NCBI GenBank assembly: GCA_000686145.1
Contig: JMMB01000004.1
Location: 1-64,000, forward strand
Direction: 5' to 3'
DNA length: 64,000 bases
Source: Peptostreptococcaceae bacterium VA2
GTDB taxonomy: Bacteria; Bacillota; Clostridia; Peptostreptococcales; Peptostreptococcaceae
Shown: positions 52,465 to 61,682 of the stretch, piece by piece
Layout of the letters: the number at the start of each line of letters is the position of its first letter
Numbering within the stretch: position 1 is the first letter of the stretch
Translations under genes and position numbers: made by a program
Notes under the pieces: model-generated
What the model was told of the DNA's origin: nothing
What the model saw: only the letters and a program-made list of their open reading frames with translations
Database searches by the model: none

Positions 52465-53991
52465 ATGAAAAATATTGTTATTTTAGATGTAGAAACAACA
52501 GGAGCGAATCATCTTATAGATGAGGTATGCCAGATGTCTTATATAGTACTAGGAAGTGATCTTAGTATAGTAGAGGCTAAAAACTTTTTCTTTATGGTAG
52601 ACTATGTAAACTTTAAATCAAATAAAAAAAAGTTAAATATTGATGAATTAAAGTTATTATCAAATAATAAAACTTTTAAAGATCAATATGAAGAAATATT
52701 TAATGATTTAAATAATAACTTTATAGTGTGTCACAAATGTGAGCATGATATAAGCTTTGTTAAAAGTGAATTTATGAGGTGTGATAATAAAAATAATTTT
52801 GTATATGAAGAGTTTTGTACGATGAAGTATTATACTGATATACTAAAAATACCAAGCGAAAAATTTGGATATAAATATCCTAAATTAATTGAGATTATGC
52901 CATTTTTAAATATCAAAAGGGGCGATATATATAGTAGCTGTAAGGAAATATTCAACTTAACTGATGAAAAAATAACTTCCAACGATATCCGAGTAGATGT
53001 AGCCGCAACATACTTAGCTGCAGTAAAAACGGAAGAACTAATAAATAGATATAAAGATTATTTAAATATGCCTATTAATAATAATACAGAAACAAATAAA
53101 CATGAAAAATTAGAAAATAATATTAATAATAGTGGTAAATTAGCAAAAAAGAACGATGCACATACTTATAATACCAATGAAAATGATATGTCATTATTTA
53201 AATCATTATTCTCATTTAAAGGAAAAATTGATAGAAATAAGTATAGTTGCTACATACTTTTAACTGCCGCCGTGTATATGTTAGCAAACATAATGATTGA
53301 TAAAATATATACGTACAGTTTCATGAGTGATAATACATCAATTATTATATCAGTTTTATTATGGATTATAAATGGATTTGGATTAACAGCATTAACAGTG
53401 AAAAGAATTAGATATAAAGAAGATTCGATGTGGCTAATCTTTTTATTATTAATACCTATAATAAACTTAAATTTCGTTTTACATTTATCTATTAAAAAGG
53501 ATATAGAGACTAGCAATATACACGATATGGATAGTTTAGCATATAGGAATAAAAAACTTAAAAAAATATCATATATAAGCATATGTATTTTGATAGCTAC
53601 AGGAATTTATACATCTTATGAAATCTATGGAATTATAAAAGAAGAACAAGCTATAGATATAGTAATGAATACTTTATATGACAAAGATAAATCATCTACA
53701 AAGACTATAGCAACGTATATAGAAGAAAAAGTGGAGGATATAAATCCCTATTATATTGATGATTGGTATGCAGTTAAGATAGATAGTAATACGTATCTTG
53801 TAACTTTTGATTTTGATATAGAGGATGATTACTATAGTAATGGATATAATAGCTATCCGTATGAAGTAAATATAGATACAAAAGAAGTTACTGAAATAAG
53901 TTCAGATAAAATGATTAAAAAGTATGAGGATATGGGTCAATTTGATGATAGATTATATATAAATGAATTTAAAATAGAAAAATCTATGTAA
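52465..53991 (+). CDS. exonuclease-like domain fused to a DUF805 membrane domain
   Basis: 508 residues. Residues 1-205 resemble DEDD 3'-5' exonucleases: LDVETTG with Asp8 and Glu10, then the second motif in IVCHKCEHDISF, and NDIRVDVAATYLA at the third. The histidine expected five residues before the last Asp is replaced by Asn, so activity is uncertain. An Asn-rich linker (about 205-250) follows, then LFSFKGKIDRNKYSCYILL, which opens a DUF805-like block with four membrane helices (about 260-350). One more helix (about 370-385) and a C-terminal polar domain end it. A nuclease tied to a membrane domain suggests defence or DNA-uptake functions, by inference only. Confidence 0.65.
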   Translation: MKNIVILDVETTGANHLIDEVCQMSYIVLGSDLSIVEAKNFFFMVDYVNFKSNKKKLNIDELKLLSNNKTFKDQYEEIFNDLNNNFIVCHKCEHDISFVKSEFMRCDNKNNFVYEEFCTMKYYTDILKIPSEKFGYKYPKLIEIMPFLNIKRGDIYSSCKEIFNLTDEKITSNDIRVDVAATYLAAVKTEELINRYKDYLNMPINNNTETNKHEKLENNINNSGKLAKKNDAHTYNTNENDMSLFKSLFSFKGKIDRNKYSCYILLTAAVYMLANIMIDKIYTYSFMSDNTSIIISVLLWIINGFGLTALTVKRIRYKEDSMWLIFLLLIPIINLNFVLHLSIKKDIETSNIHDMDSLAYRNKKLKKISYISICILIATGIYTSYEIYGIIKEEQAIDIVMNTLYDKDKSSTKTIATYIEEKVEDINPYYIDDWYAVKIDSNTYLVTFDFDIEDDYYSNGYNSYPYEVNIDTKEVTEISSDKMIKKYEDMGQFDDRLYINEFKIEKSM

Positions 53992-54040
53992 AAAAGATGT
54001 AGGTAAGTTTATATAACATAAATTACCTACATCTTTTTTT
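53991..54040. terminator. bidirectional terminator
   Basis: AAAAAGATGTAGGTAA (53991-54006) pairs with TTACCTACATCTTTTTTT (54023-54040). It overlaps the 3' end of the minus-strand gene at 54023. Confidence 0.85.
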
Positions 54041-54271
54041 GTTTTTAATAACATATATAATTAACAAAACTACCAATATTGATTCGATAGACATAAGCCC
54101 AAGCACAAGCGATGGTGTATATTTGTCAGATACAAAATCACCCCACATTAACAACTGCATTAATATTGCTACTATTAAAGTTGATATTATTAAAAACTTC
54201 CTATTTAAATTCATATTTCTATATATTTTAGATTGCCAATTTAAATTTAACATATTTGAGAAGATTTTCAA
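54023..54271 (-). CDS. small two-helix membrane protein
   Basis: Up to 82 residues; a start at the internal Met (MNLNRKF, about 54214) would give 63. Two membrane helices are seen (LIISTLIVAILMQLLMW and LGLMSIESILVVLLIIYVI) with a basic end NKKRCR. No clear ribosome site precedes either start. No family is recognised. Coding status is likely but not certain. Confidence 0.4.
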   Translation of the reverse strand: MKIFSNMLNLNWQSKIYRNMNLNRKFLIISTLIVAILMQLLMWGDFVSDKYTPSLVLGLMSIESILVVLLIIYVIKNKKRCR

Positions 54272-54411
54272 TAGAAATGGACTGAAATGATTGTATAGAG
54301 TACTAAAATGAGAAAATTGTACTTTGAAATTAAGTTATTATCTTAAAATCCATTTATTTAGATTTTAAGGGCATAAACTTTACTGTAAATACATAGCAAT
54401 TTAAAGGTTAA

Positions 54412-54666
54412 TTTGAAATTAAATACTTAAAAGCACCAGGATTGGCACTTGGATCTAGTATATCAGCTATTTTAGCCGCAGTATTTTTAATGTTTAACCT
54501 AAGAAAGAAAATAGGAAAACTTAATGGAATGAGTATTTTATTAACTATAATAAAAACATTTATATCAGGTTTAATAATTAGTATAATTAAAGGTGTCTTT
54601 AACTATGCTATAAACAGCAATTTAATGATTGTTTTGATTGTGAAAATGAAATTAAGTCTAGAGTAA
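54412..54666 (+). pseudogene. C-terminal remnant of a MurJ/MVF-like lipid flippase
   Basis: The frame is open from 54412 and reads EIKYLKAPGLALGSSISAIL, then FNLRKKIGKLNGMSILLT and two hydrophobic helices. PGLALGSSISAI followed by LRKKIG is typical of the last third of MurJ/SpoVB-type flippases. All earlier helices are missing and no ribosome site exists. Confidence 0.55.
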
Positions 54667-54731
54667 TATAATAGAAATAGTTTGACATAAAACTATTTCT
54701 ATTATATTATTAGTTTGACGTAAAACTAATG
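54665..54731. promoter_or_regulatory. two tandem hairpins/palindromes before the nitroreductase gene
   Basis: A 19-bp perfect inverted repeat (54665-54683 with 54690-54708) has the centre GTTTGACATAAAAC. Directly after it, ATTAGTTTGACGTAAAACTAAT (54710-54731, split as ATTAGTTT and AAACTAAT) repeats the same centre. They could be the terminator of the remnant gene and/or operators for the MarR protein encoded nearby. The remaining DNA up to 54879 is featureless. Confidence 0.45.
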
Positions 54732-54879
54732 TAAGTACTTGAATCAAACTTATGGTGTAGTAATAGTTTGGAGTTATACTTGCAACATCAGTACATAATA
54801 TTATAGGTAGTGTTAAAATACTTGATAAAAATTAAGTTCAAAATCAAAATTGATATATAACAAAAGGAGAAATAACATA

Positions 54880-55518
54880 ATGGCAAATTTAGATTTTATA
54901 TACAAACGTAAAAGTGTAAGAGAATTTAAAGATACAGTGGTTCCAAAAGAGGACATACTTGAATTATTAAAGGCTGCAACTTATGCACCGTCTCCAAAAC
55001 ATCAACAAAATTGGCATTTTGTTGTACTTCAAAACAAAGATGTAATAAATGAAATGGCAGAAATAGTAAGAAAAAGTCATGAAAATATAGGACAACTTGC
55101 AAAAGACGAAAAAGATTTTAAAAGACATATGAGCGTAATAAACTATTATACATGTTTCAAAGATGCACCAGTAGTAGTTTTAGTATATTCATGTGAATAT
55201 AAAATGATAGAATATAAGATATTAAAGCAAAACAATGCACCTCAAGAAGTGCTAGATGTTCTAGTATCATCTCAATCAGCAGCACAAGGTATAGGTGCTT
55301 CAGTAGAAAACTTCTTATTAGCTGCATCTGAAATGGGTTATGCAACTTGTTATATGACAGGACCAACTCATGCTAAGAGTGAAATAGAAAAGCTAATAGG
55401 ATTTGAAAAACAAGGATATGAATTAATGTCTATGATTTCATTAGGTGTTGCTAAGGATGATACTCCTGCTCAACCACCTCGTAAACCATTAGAGGACGTT
55501 GTAACATTTATAGATTAA
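54880..55518 (+). CDS. nitroreductase-family FMN oxidoreductase
   Basis: 212 residues from the ATG at 54880 (AAAAGGAG 10 bases upstream; an in-frame upstream start lacks one). The FMN-binding start is FIYKRKSVREFKD, then APSPKHQQNWHFVVL. SSQSAAQGIGASVENFLLAASEMGY is the dimer helix, and the C-terminus is LISLG-like MISLGVAKDD. These NAD(P)H enzymes reduce nitro compounds, quinones or flavins. The convergent MarR-family gene 55 bases away may regulate it. Confidence 0.9.
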   Translation: MANLDFIYKRKSVREFKDTVVPKEDILELLKAATYAPSPKHQQNWHFVVLQNKDVINEMAEIVRKSHENIGQLAKDEKDFKRHMSVINYYTCFKDAPVVVLVYSCEYKMIEYKILKQNNAPQEVLDVLVSSQSAAQGIGASVENFLLAASEMGYATCYMTGPTHAKSEIEKLIGFEKQGYELMSMISLGVAKDDTPAQPPRKPLEDVVTFID

Positions 55519-55526
55519 TGACTTAT

Positions 55527-55558
55527 AAAAGGGCTACTCATATTAGAGTAGCCCTTTT
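55527..55558. terminator. bidirectional terminator between convergent genes
   Basis: AAAAGGGCTACTC pairs exactly with GAGTAGCCCTTTT over a 6-base loop. Confidence 0.9.
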
Positions 55559-55572
55559 GTAATATATAATTT

Positions 55573-56013
55573 TTAATTATTTGCATTTTTAAAGTTAGAG
55601 CTAAGTTTTCTTAGAAGTCTAAGAAATTCTTTTTTTTCATCTTCTGTAAAATTGCTATATGCAGTTTCTTTAACCTGAGAAGATATAAAGTTAAAACTAC
55701 CTTCTATGTCTCTCGATTTTTGAGTTAAACCTATATAAGTAACACGCTTATCCTTCGTACACTTTTCTTTTTCAATATATCCTAAAGTTATAAGTTTATT
55801 TACTAAAGATGTAACTGTAGATTTATCTTTACCTATTTTTTTTGCAATCTCTTTCATAGTAAGATTTTTATCACTTTCAAAAAGTGCTGTTAGGATATTA
55901 CCGTGTGTTGGTATTAAATCATCTAATTTATTTTCTTTTAATTTATTTTCTATAAATTTTATCATGTTGGCTTTAGCTCTACTAATAAAATAAACAATAT
56001 ATTTGTCGTTCAT
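55573..56013 (-). CDS. MarR-family transcriptional regulator
   Basis: 146 residues. A winged helix-turn-helix is at about 35-100 (LTMKEIAKKIGKDKSTVTSLVNKLITLGYIEKEK, then DKRVTYIGLT), flanked by dimerisation helices. No cysteine lies in the N-terminal part, so a thiol switch of the OhrR type is unlikely. It faces the nitroreductase gene across a shared terminator. Ligand and targets are unknown; the AT-rich gap 56014-56428 upstream has no other gene. Confidence 0.88.
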   Translation of the reverse strand: MNDKYIVYFISRAKANMIKFIENKLKENKLDDLIPTHGNILTALFESDKNLTMKEIAKKIGKDKSTVTSLVNKLITLGYIEKEKCTKDKRVTYIGLTQKSRDIEGSFNFISSQVKETAYSNFTEDEKKEFLRLLRKLSSNFKNANN

Positions 56014-56428
56014 TGAAGTCCTCCAATCTAGGTGAAGTAAAATAATATTTATTTATATATGATAACATATTTGTAAAGATATAAGTTAGTATTTCCAATA
56101 GTTAAGAAATTTGAGTGATGTTTTTACATATATGTTGGTGTCATTGGATATACACTCTAAAGCTTTTACTCATTTTAATTAACATCTTTAGTATTTATTT
56201 TTTATTAATAATAATTTTACATTAACTATGATGATTTGTCTTAAAAAATGCCCAGTTTTGTACTATCTATTGAAAATTAAAATAGAAGATATTATTTTTA
56301 ATAAAATATAGTACTCAATTGAAATATAGACTTAATGATGCCAACTAAAGATATAGCTAATATAAAAGTTAGTAAAGGTATAAAGTATAGTTTTTAATTA
56401 TTATAAATAGTGAAAATGGGCATGTTGT

Positions 56429-56611
56429 ATGACTTCAAATAAATTAAGAATGCTAGTAAGTGGTATATAAATGATATTAATTTTATATTCATGTATGCTA
56501 GAGGACAAAAATTCATTTAACTTTATGACTACATGGCTAATTGCAATGTGGATCCAAACTTTTATTACTGCCTTAGTTACTGAAATAAAAGATAAGAAAG
56601 AGAGTAAGTAA
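56429..56611 (+). pseudogene. small membrane-protein gene with an early stop
   Basis: The frame starts MTSNKLRMLVSGI, hits TAA at 56468-56470, and continues as MILILYSCMLEDK, FNFMTTWLIAMWIQTFITAL and a charged end EIKDKKESK. The second part looks like two short membrane helices. No ribosome site is clear. The surrounding stretches 56014-56428 and 56612-56937 show no other coding sequence. Confidence 0.35.
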
Positions 56612-56937
56612 ATTTTTGGATTAGCACATGGAAATATTGTTCTAGGGATATGATTAGCTTTAATGTATCTGTATTGTGAGTCACTATTAGGCATATTATG
56701 TTAGCTTTTTTACTCTTTAAAATAACAAAAAAATATGAAAGTACCTTATATAAGTAATAAGTGTAATTAACTTATTTTTTTACTATTTAATTCATTAATA
56801 TTTGAACTTAAAGAGCTTATACTAGAACTTAGGTTATAAAGCTTTTTTTCTATTTTATGAGGATTTAATATAAATTGAAAAAATTGAAGTTATAAGAAAT
56901 ATTATAGGTTAAATATAATAATAAATTATACACTCAA

Positions 56938-57729
56938 TTAGTTAATTTTTCTTCCCTCCCAATTTTCAAACCATGCTACTCCGATAATACATATAACTAA
57001 GAAGGATACAACCGCAATAGGTATGCCTTTATTTACTACTTCTGCAAATGAATTTTGCAAAAAACTGTTATTTATATTTTGAAACTTTGAAAATCCTTCA
57101 AGATTATACACAGGTATAAAACCAACTCTACCTGACCAAGCCCAAGGTATAAACTTCCACATGTTATCTCCCATGCCCGTTTGCATTAAGGCACCTAGAA
57201 CAGTTCCTCCTGCAGTTATTAACATTGTAAGACCTATTCCAAATTTTATGCTTATGATTAAATATAATCCATATAAAAACAATGATGCTATTATTGTAAA
57301 AATTGTTCCTTGCAAAAATATTCCATATTCAATATTTACCCCTGGATAAAGGAACTTGATCCCTAATAATAAAATTGCTGTAGACACAAACATATCAATT
57401 ATAGTAATCAAAATTAGCATAAATAATTTACCAATATATATAGTATTTCGTGATAAAGGAACTATCAGCATTCTCCTAAATTCTCCTGCAGAATCTTCGC
57501 CCATAATATTAAGAGTTGTTAAGATTCCTGCCATCATAGTTAATCCTGTACTTATAGTTACAAAATAAATTTCATAAACTTTAATTTGAAAAGTATAATC
57601 AATTTTAAAAACGGATATATAAGCTAAAACTGATATTGAAAATAATATTGGAACTAATAATACTATATACCTAAATGTCGTTCTTTTAGTTTTCATCCAC
57701 TCTGATATGATAGCTCTCATTAAATTCAT
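56938..57729 (-). CDS. lantibiotic-resistance ABC transporter permease (LanG/CprC-like)
   Basis: 263 residues with six membrane helices (about 18-38, 50-70, 95-122, 135-160, 165-185, 235-258). It starts MRAIISEWMKTKRTTFRY, as in immunity-type permeases. It is last of three genes on the minus strand, 5 bases after the other permease. Two different permeases with one ATPase is the LanFEG layout, which removes lantibiotics from the membrane. Confidence 0.82.
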   Translation of the reverse strand: MNLMRAIISEWMKTKRTTFRYIVLLVPILFSISVLAYISVFKIDYTFQIKVYEIYFVTISTGLTMMAGILTTLNIMGEDSAGEFRRMLIVPLSRNTIYIGKLFMLILITIIDMFVSTAILLLGIKFLYPGVNIEYGIFLQGTIFTIIASLFLYGLYLIISIKFGIGLTMLITAGGTVLGALMQTGMGDNMWKFIPWAWSGRVGFIPVYNLEGFSKFQNINNSFLQNSFAEVVNKGIPIAVVSFLVICIIGVAWFENWEGRKIN

Positions 57730-57734
57730 AATTT

Positions 57735-58460
57735 TTAGCGAGCCTCCTTTTTAGCAAACCATAAGCTAGTTAACATTGATAGTGCTATAAATCCTACAAT
57801 ACCTACAATAAGCCCTATCAGTATTACTGAATAATCTAATAAATTACTTGTACTTTCTAAAAGTTCTCCATTAGGATTTAATTTTAAAATTGGACACATA
57901 AGTCTAGTGTTTAAGCTCCAAGGACATAAGTACCAATTAGAGCCTGTTACCGTTAATGCTCCCCATGTAATCCCTATACATGTTACAATTATTGATGAAA
58001 AAGGTCCAAAAGCTTCTGATAAAAATAAACATATTGGAATTAATATAAGTGTTGTAATCCAAATTACAAAAGTTCCTAAAAATAGAGGACCCACTTGAAC
58101 TAAAGAACTCTGACATACTAATTTAATTGTTAAAAGATATAAAATAACCATAAGTGATGCTAAAAATGTATAATAAGATATAACTAAAATTTTACTAATC
58201 CACATTTTTCTTAAATTTATATCATTAGATTTTAATGTTCTATAGTTTCCTGCCTTTTTTTCTGTAATGGATATAAGAGTGCATAAAATAGCTATAGCAA
58301 AAGGCATAAAGAAAACACTCCACCAATTCATTGAATTAGAAAAAACATATTTATTAAAAATTACAATTTGAATCAATATATATATTGGTGCAATATAAAA
58401 AATCTTTTTAGCAAAAGTTCTTTTATACTTTAAATCTTCTGATCTGAGCATATCAATCAT
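57735..58460 (-). CDS. lantibiotic-resistance ABC transporter permease (LanE/CprB-like)
   Basis: 241 residues starting MIDMLRSEDLKYKRTFAKK, with six helices. It contains NSMNWWSVFFMPFAIAILC and, near residue 185, a WYLCPWSLNTRLMCP segment; short tryptophan-rich stretches like this one recur in LanE/CprB proteins. It lies 19 bases after the ATPase gene and forms a heteromeric channel with the 56938 product. Confidence 0.82.
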   Translation of the reverse strand: MIDMLRSEDLKYKRTFAKKIFYIAPIYILIQIVIFNKYVFSNSMNWWSVFFMPFAIAILCTLISITEKKAGNYRTLKSNDINLRKMWISKILVISYYTFLASLMVILYLLTIKLVCQSSLVQVGPLFLGTFVIWITTLILIPICLFLSEAFGPFSSIIVTCIGITWGALTVTGSNWYLCPWSLNTRLMCPILKLNPNGELLESTSNLLDYSVILIGLIVGIVGFIALSMLTSLWFAKKEAR

Positions 58461-58479
58461 TATAAAATCCCCTTCTTTC

Positions 58480-59169
58480 TTAAATAGTAATAGTATCCAT
58501 AAATAATTTTTCTAAATCTTCATCTTTATTAATTTTGTTTTGATATGTTAACTTCCCTTTATATATAATACCTATATCTTCTGCTAGTTGCGCAACTTCA
58601 GATAATATGTGACTTGAGAAAATAATAGTTATTCCTTTACTTTTTAATGATTTAATTAATTTTCTTAAATCTTCTATACCTACAGGATCTAATCCATTCA
58701 TTGGTTCATCTAATATAAGAAGTTTAGGATCATTTAAAAGCGCTATAGCAATTCCAAGTCTTTGTTTCATTCCCAATGAAAATTGTCCTGCTCTTTTTTT
58801 TCCTGTATTTCTTAAACCTACAATATTTAAAACATCTTCTATTTTACTATCTTTAATATTTAAAAGCGTTGTATGAACTTTTAAATTTTCTATTGCTGTT
58901 AAATTTCCGTAAAGCGCTGGTGATTCTATAAGAGCTCCTATATCATTAAGGTTCTTTCTGCTCCACTTATGCCCATCTATAATTATTTCTCCGTTAGTTG
59001 GATATAAAAGACCTGTAATCATCTTTAATGTAGTAGATTTACCTGATCCATTAGGTCCTAAAAATCCATAAATACTAGCCTTTCTTATCTTTAAATTTAC
59101 AGAATCTACAGCTATTTCTCCCTTAAATTTTTTTGTCAACTTATTTGTTTCTAAAAAATATTCATTCAT
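58480..59169 (-). CDS. lantibiotic-resistance ABC transporter ATPase (LanF/CprA-like)
   Basis: 229 residues. Walker A is GPNGSGKST near 38, followed by the group-typical ALIESPALYGNLTAIENL. The signature is FSLGMKQRLGIA, Walker B LLILDEPMNGLDPVGIEDLR, then SSHILSEV. GLDPVGIE(D/E)LR is typical of lantibiotic-protection ATPases. The upstream gap (59170-59263) holds AGTATAATT as a -10 on this strand and a GGGGGAG ribosome site, so the transporter has its own promoter, probably controlled by the adjacent regulator. Confidence 0.9.
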   Translation of the reverse strand: MNEYFLETNKLTKKFKGEIAVDSVNLKIRKASIYGFLGPNGSGKSTTLKMITGLLYPTNGEIIIDGHKWSRKNLNDIGALIESPALYGNLTAIENLKVHTTLLNIKDSKIEDVLNIVGLRNTGKKRAGQFSLGMKQRLGIAIALLNDPKLLILDEPMNGLDPVGIEDLRKLIKSLKSKGITIIFSSHILSEVAQLAEDIGIIYKGKLTYQNKINKDEDLEKLFMDTITI

Positions 59170-59238
59170 TTTTTCTCCCCCTATCTATATTTATATAATT
59201 ATACTAACAAGCAAATCTAAGGTTTTTATAAGGAAAGT

Positions 59239-59278
59239 AAAAAAGCTGAATAATCATGAAAGATCACTCAGCTTTTAA
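59239..59278 (-). terminator. terminator of the kinase-regulator operon
   Basis: On the minus strand AAAAGCTGA pairs with TCAGCTTTTTT around an inner GATC-type stem. The kinase stop codon lies within the 5' arm. Confidence 0.7.
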
Positions 59279-60685
59279 TGTATTGTTATGTTCTCTTAAT
59301 TCTATTATATAAAATTCTATAGTAGCTCCACCTAAATTATTGTTATATGCTTTTATTTTCCCATTATAGTTATTAACAATTTTCTTTGATATATAAAGAC
59401 CTAATCCAAAATGATTTTTGTAATTTTCATTTTGATAAAAAGCGTTAAATAACTTTGAAGAGTCTTTCTCTTTAAACCCAGTACCTGTGTCACTACATTC
59501 AAATGTAATCTTTTTAGTAGAAGGTTCATCAGATACTTTAAGCGTTATACTACCTTTATTTGTAAACCTTAGACTATTGAAAAGTATATTGTCTAATACT
59601 CTAGTTAACATAGTGCTATCTAGTATATATTTTTGTTTACTTAAATTCATTTTAAATATGATATTTATATTTTCTTCTTTAGATATGTTTTTTATTTCTA
59701 ATTCTTTATCTAGTAAAAATTGCTTTAAATCTATCTCTTCATATCTTAACAAAAAACATTCTCCATCTACTTTATAAAGTAAAGCTAAATTATCAGTCAA
59801 ATTAGTCATTTTATCGCAATTCTTGTTCATTATTTCCATATTATCATCTATATTATAATTATTATTATCTTTTAAATCATCTATTATTTCAATTTGACCT
59901 TTAATAACAGTTATTGGAGTTCGTATATCATGGGCAATAGAAGAAATCATTATTTTTCTTTCTTCATCTAATTTAGATAATTCTTCAATGTTTCCCTTAA
60001 GCACTTTTACCATAGTATTAAAAGATTTTTGAATTTCATTAAATTCTAGGCCTTGTACTCCACTAACATAAAAATCAAGATCTCCTTTACAAATTTTCTC
60101 AGAGCCTTTCAAAAGAATTTGTATATTTTTATATATAGATTTATATAATTTAGAAGTAAATAAAAATAAGTATATTATGAAATATGTTATAGGAGAAAAT
60201 AAAGCTATTAAATATACAATAACCATACCTTTATTTGATTGAAAATTATTTTTTATAAATGAAAAAGGTGCTTTAATAATATAAACAGCTTTTATGTTAT
60301 TATCTTTCACAATTGCTATATACCTATAAATATAATTATTGCTATATTTTTCTTGATTTATAGAATTTAACACATCAAACTCATTATTATTAACTCCTTT
60401 TTCACCATATAAATGATTTCCTTTTAAGTCTACAACTTCACCTTGAATATCTTTATTATATTTTTTTACATCTACGATATTTCCTTCTAAAATACTATCT
60501 GATTTTTCTTTTACTTCATTTTCTATTTCATCGATATATTTTATATAATAATCTGTTGTTTTAGCATTTACAAAAGATATAGCAATAAAAAATAATGCAT
60601 ATGTTATTATAGTTGAAATAACTGTATATATAACTATTTTCAAAACCAAATTATAAAAATCTTTTTTTATAGTTTTATTTTTCAT
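59264..60685 (-). CDS. sensor histidine kinase (CprK/NisK-like)
   Basis: 473 residues. Two helices (about 16-38 and 153-176) enclose an extracellular domain of about 115 residues. HAMP-like DLDFYVSGVQGLEFNEIQKS follows, then the H-box SIAHDIRTPIT with His252. The ATPase domain has LDNILFNSLRFT, CSDTGTGF and FGLGLYISKKI. It overlaps the regulator gene by 11 bases. In Cpr and Nis/Spa systems such kinases detect lantibiotics and induce the LanFEG transporter, which lies directly downstream. Confidence 0.88.
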   Translation of the reverse strand: MKNKTIKKDFYNLVLKIVIYTVISTIITYALFFIAISFVNAKTTDYYIKYIDEIENEVKEKSDSILEGNIVDVKKYNKDIQGEVVDLKGNHLYGEKGVNNNEFDVLNSINQEKYSNNYIYRYIAIVKDNNIKAVYIIKAPFSFIKNNFQSNKGMVIVYLIALFSPITYFIIYLFLFTSKLYKSIYKNIQILLKGSEKICKGDLDFYVSGVQGLEFNEIQKSFNTMVKVLKGNIEELSKLDEERKIMISSIAHDIRTPITVIKGQIEIIDDLKDNNNYNIDDNMEIMNKNCDKMTNLTDNLALLYKVDGECFLLRYEEIDLKQFLLDKELEIKNISKEENINIIFKMNLSKQKYILDSTMLTRVLDNILFNSLRFTNKGSITLKVSDEPSTKKITFECSDTGTGFKEKDSSKLFNAFYQNENYKNHFGLGLYISKKIVNNYNGKIKAYNNNLGGATIEFYIIELREHNNTLKAE

Positions 60686-61373
60686 TTTTTACTTCCCACT
60701 TATATCCGATTCCATAAACTGTAGTTATATAAGAATTTTCGTTATCTAATGTTTTTAATTTTTTTCTAATATTTTTTATGCATTCTGTAACAGTTTCTAA
60801 ATAACTTTCAGAATTTACTCCCCATACATTATTAAAAATTTTATCTTTTGAAAACACTACTTTTTTATTCATTATTAAAAATTTTATAAGCTTATATTCT
60901 TTTTTAGTTAATTTAAGTTTTTCTCCATTACAAAAAATTTCATTAGATGAAACATCAATAACTACATTCCCAGAACTCAACATATAAAATTTCTTATTTT
61001 TTAATCTTTCTTCTCTTCTCAAATGACTTTCTATTCTTGCTTTTAACTCTTTAAAGCTAAAAGGTTTTGTTATGTAATCGTCCCCTCCTACAGAAAGAGC
61101 CTCAACTTTGTCTTCTTCTAAAATTTTAGCACTTATAAAAATTATAGGACAATTTACTCTATCTCTTATAATCTTGCATAACTCTAGCCCGTCCATATCA
61201 GGCATCATGATATCTAGTATAATTAAATCAAATTCTTTATTTAACATATTCAATGCTTCCTTATAATTTTGAACAGTATCAACAATATAGTTATAATTTT
61301 TCAAATACCCTTTTATTGTTATGCAAATATCTTTGTTATCATCAATAACTAAAATTTTCTTTTCGATTTCTAT
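60675..61373 (-). CDS. OmpR-family response regulator (CprR-like) with no standard start codon at the domain start
   Basis: The first standard start is a TTG at 61304, but starting there would delete the receiver's acidic pocket. The frame stays open upstream and supplies it: EKKILVIDDNKDICITIKGY, with the D-D pair. GGGGG lies 8 bases before an ATA at 61371-61373, and an ATT precedes that. So translation may begin at a rare AUA/AUU codon. Then come phosphorylation Asp in LIILDIMMPDMDG, Lys in DYITKPF, and a winged helix at the C-terminus (TVTECIKNIRKKLK, VYGIGYKWEV). Confidence 0.8.
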   Translation of the reverse strand: MEIEKKILVIDDNKDICITIKGYLKNYNYIVDTVQNYKEALNMLNKEFDLIILDIMMPDMDGLELCKIIRDRVNCPIIFISAKILEEDKVEALSVGGDDYITKPFSFKELKARIESHLRREERLKNKKFYMLSSGNVVIDVSSNEIFCNGEKLKLTKKEYKLIKFLIMNKKVVFSKDKIFNNVWGVNSESYLETVTECIKNIRKKLKTLDNENSYITTVYGIGYKWEVKNEK

Positions 61374-61682
61374 AATTACTTCCCCCTTTTTAATAGAATT
61401 TAACTTTTATTAAACTCTATTTCTTATAGAGAATAATGTTAAAATTATTCTCATCCTCCTTCAATTATACCTACAAAAGTATAGTAACATATCTTATCTT
61501 GTTTTTTGTATATCTATAAAATTAAATATGATCAACTTGGCTTTTTAGATTTAATTTTATATTAATTGTTTATACAATTATGGTTAAATTGACTTTACGA
61601 TGCTTTCAAAGAGATAAATGGTATTTGTAGTGAATAATTTATCTATACTTCTATATAATAAAATATATAGGAGGGTTAATAT
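61374..61682. promoter_or_regulatory. divergent promoter region
   Basis: AT-rich, 309 bases between the minus-strand regulator operon and the plus-strand SGNH gene. No coding frame. An AATTTTAACATTATTCTC-type dyad (AGAATAAT, then ATTATTCT, at about 61430-61455) may be an operator or -10 region of the regulator operon. GGAGGG precedes the SGNH start. Confidence 0.4.
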
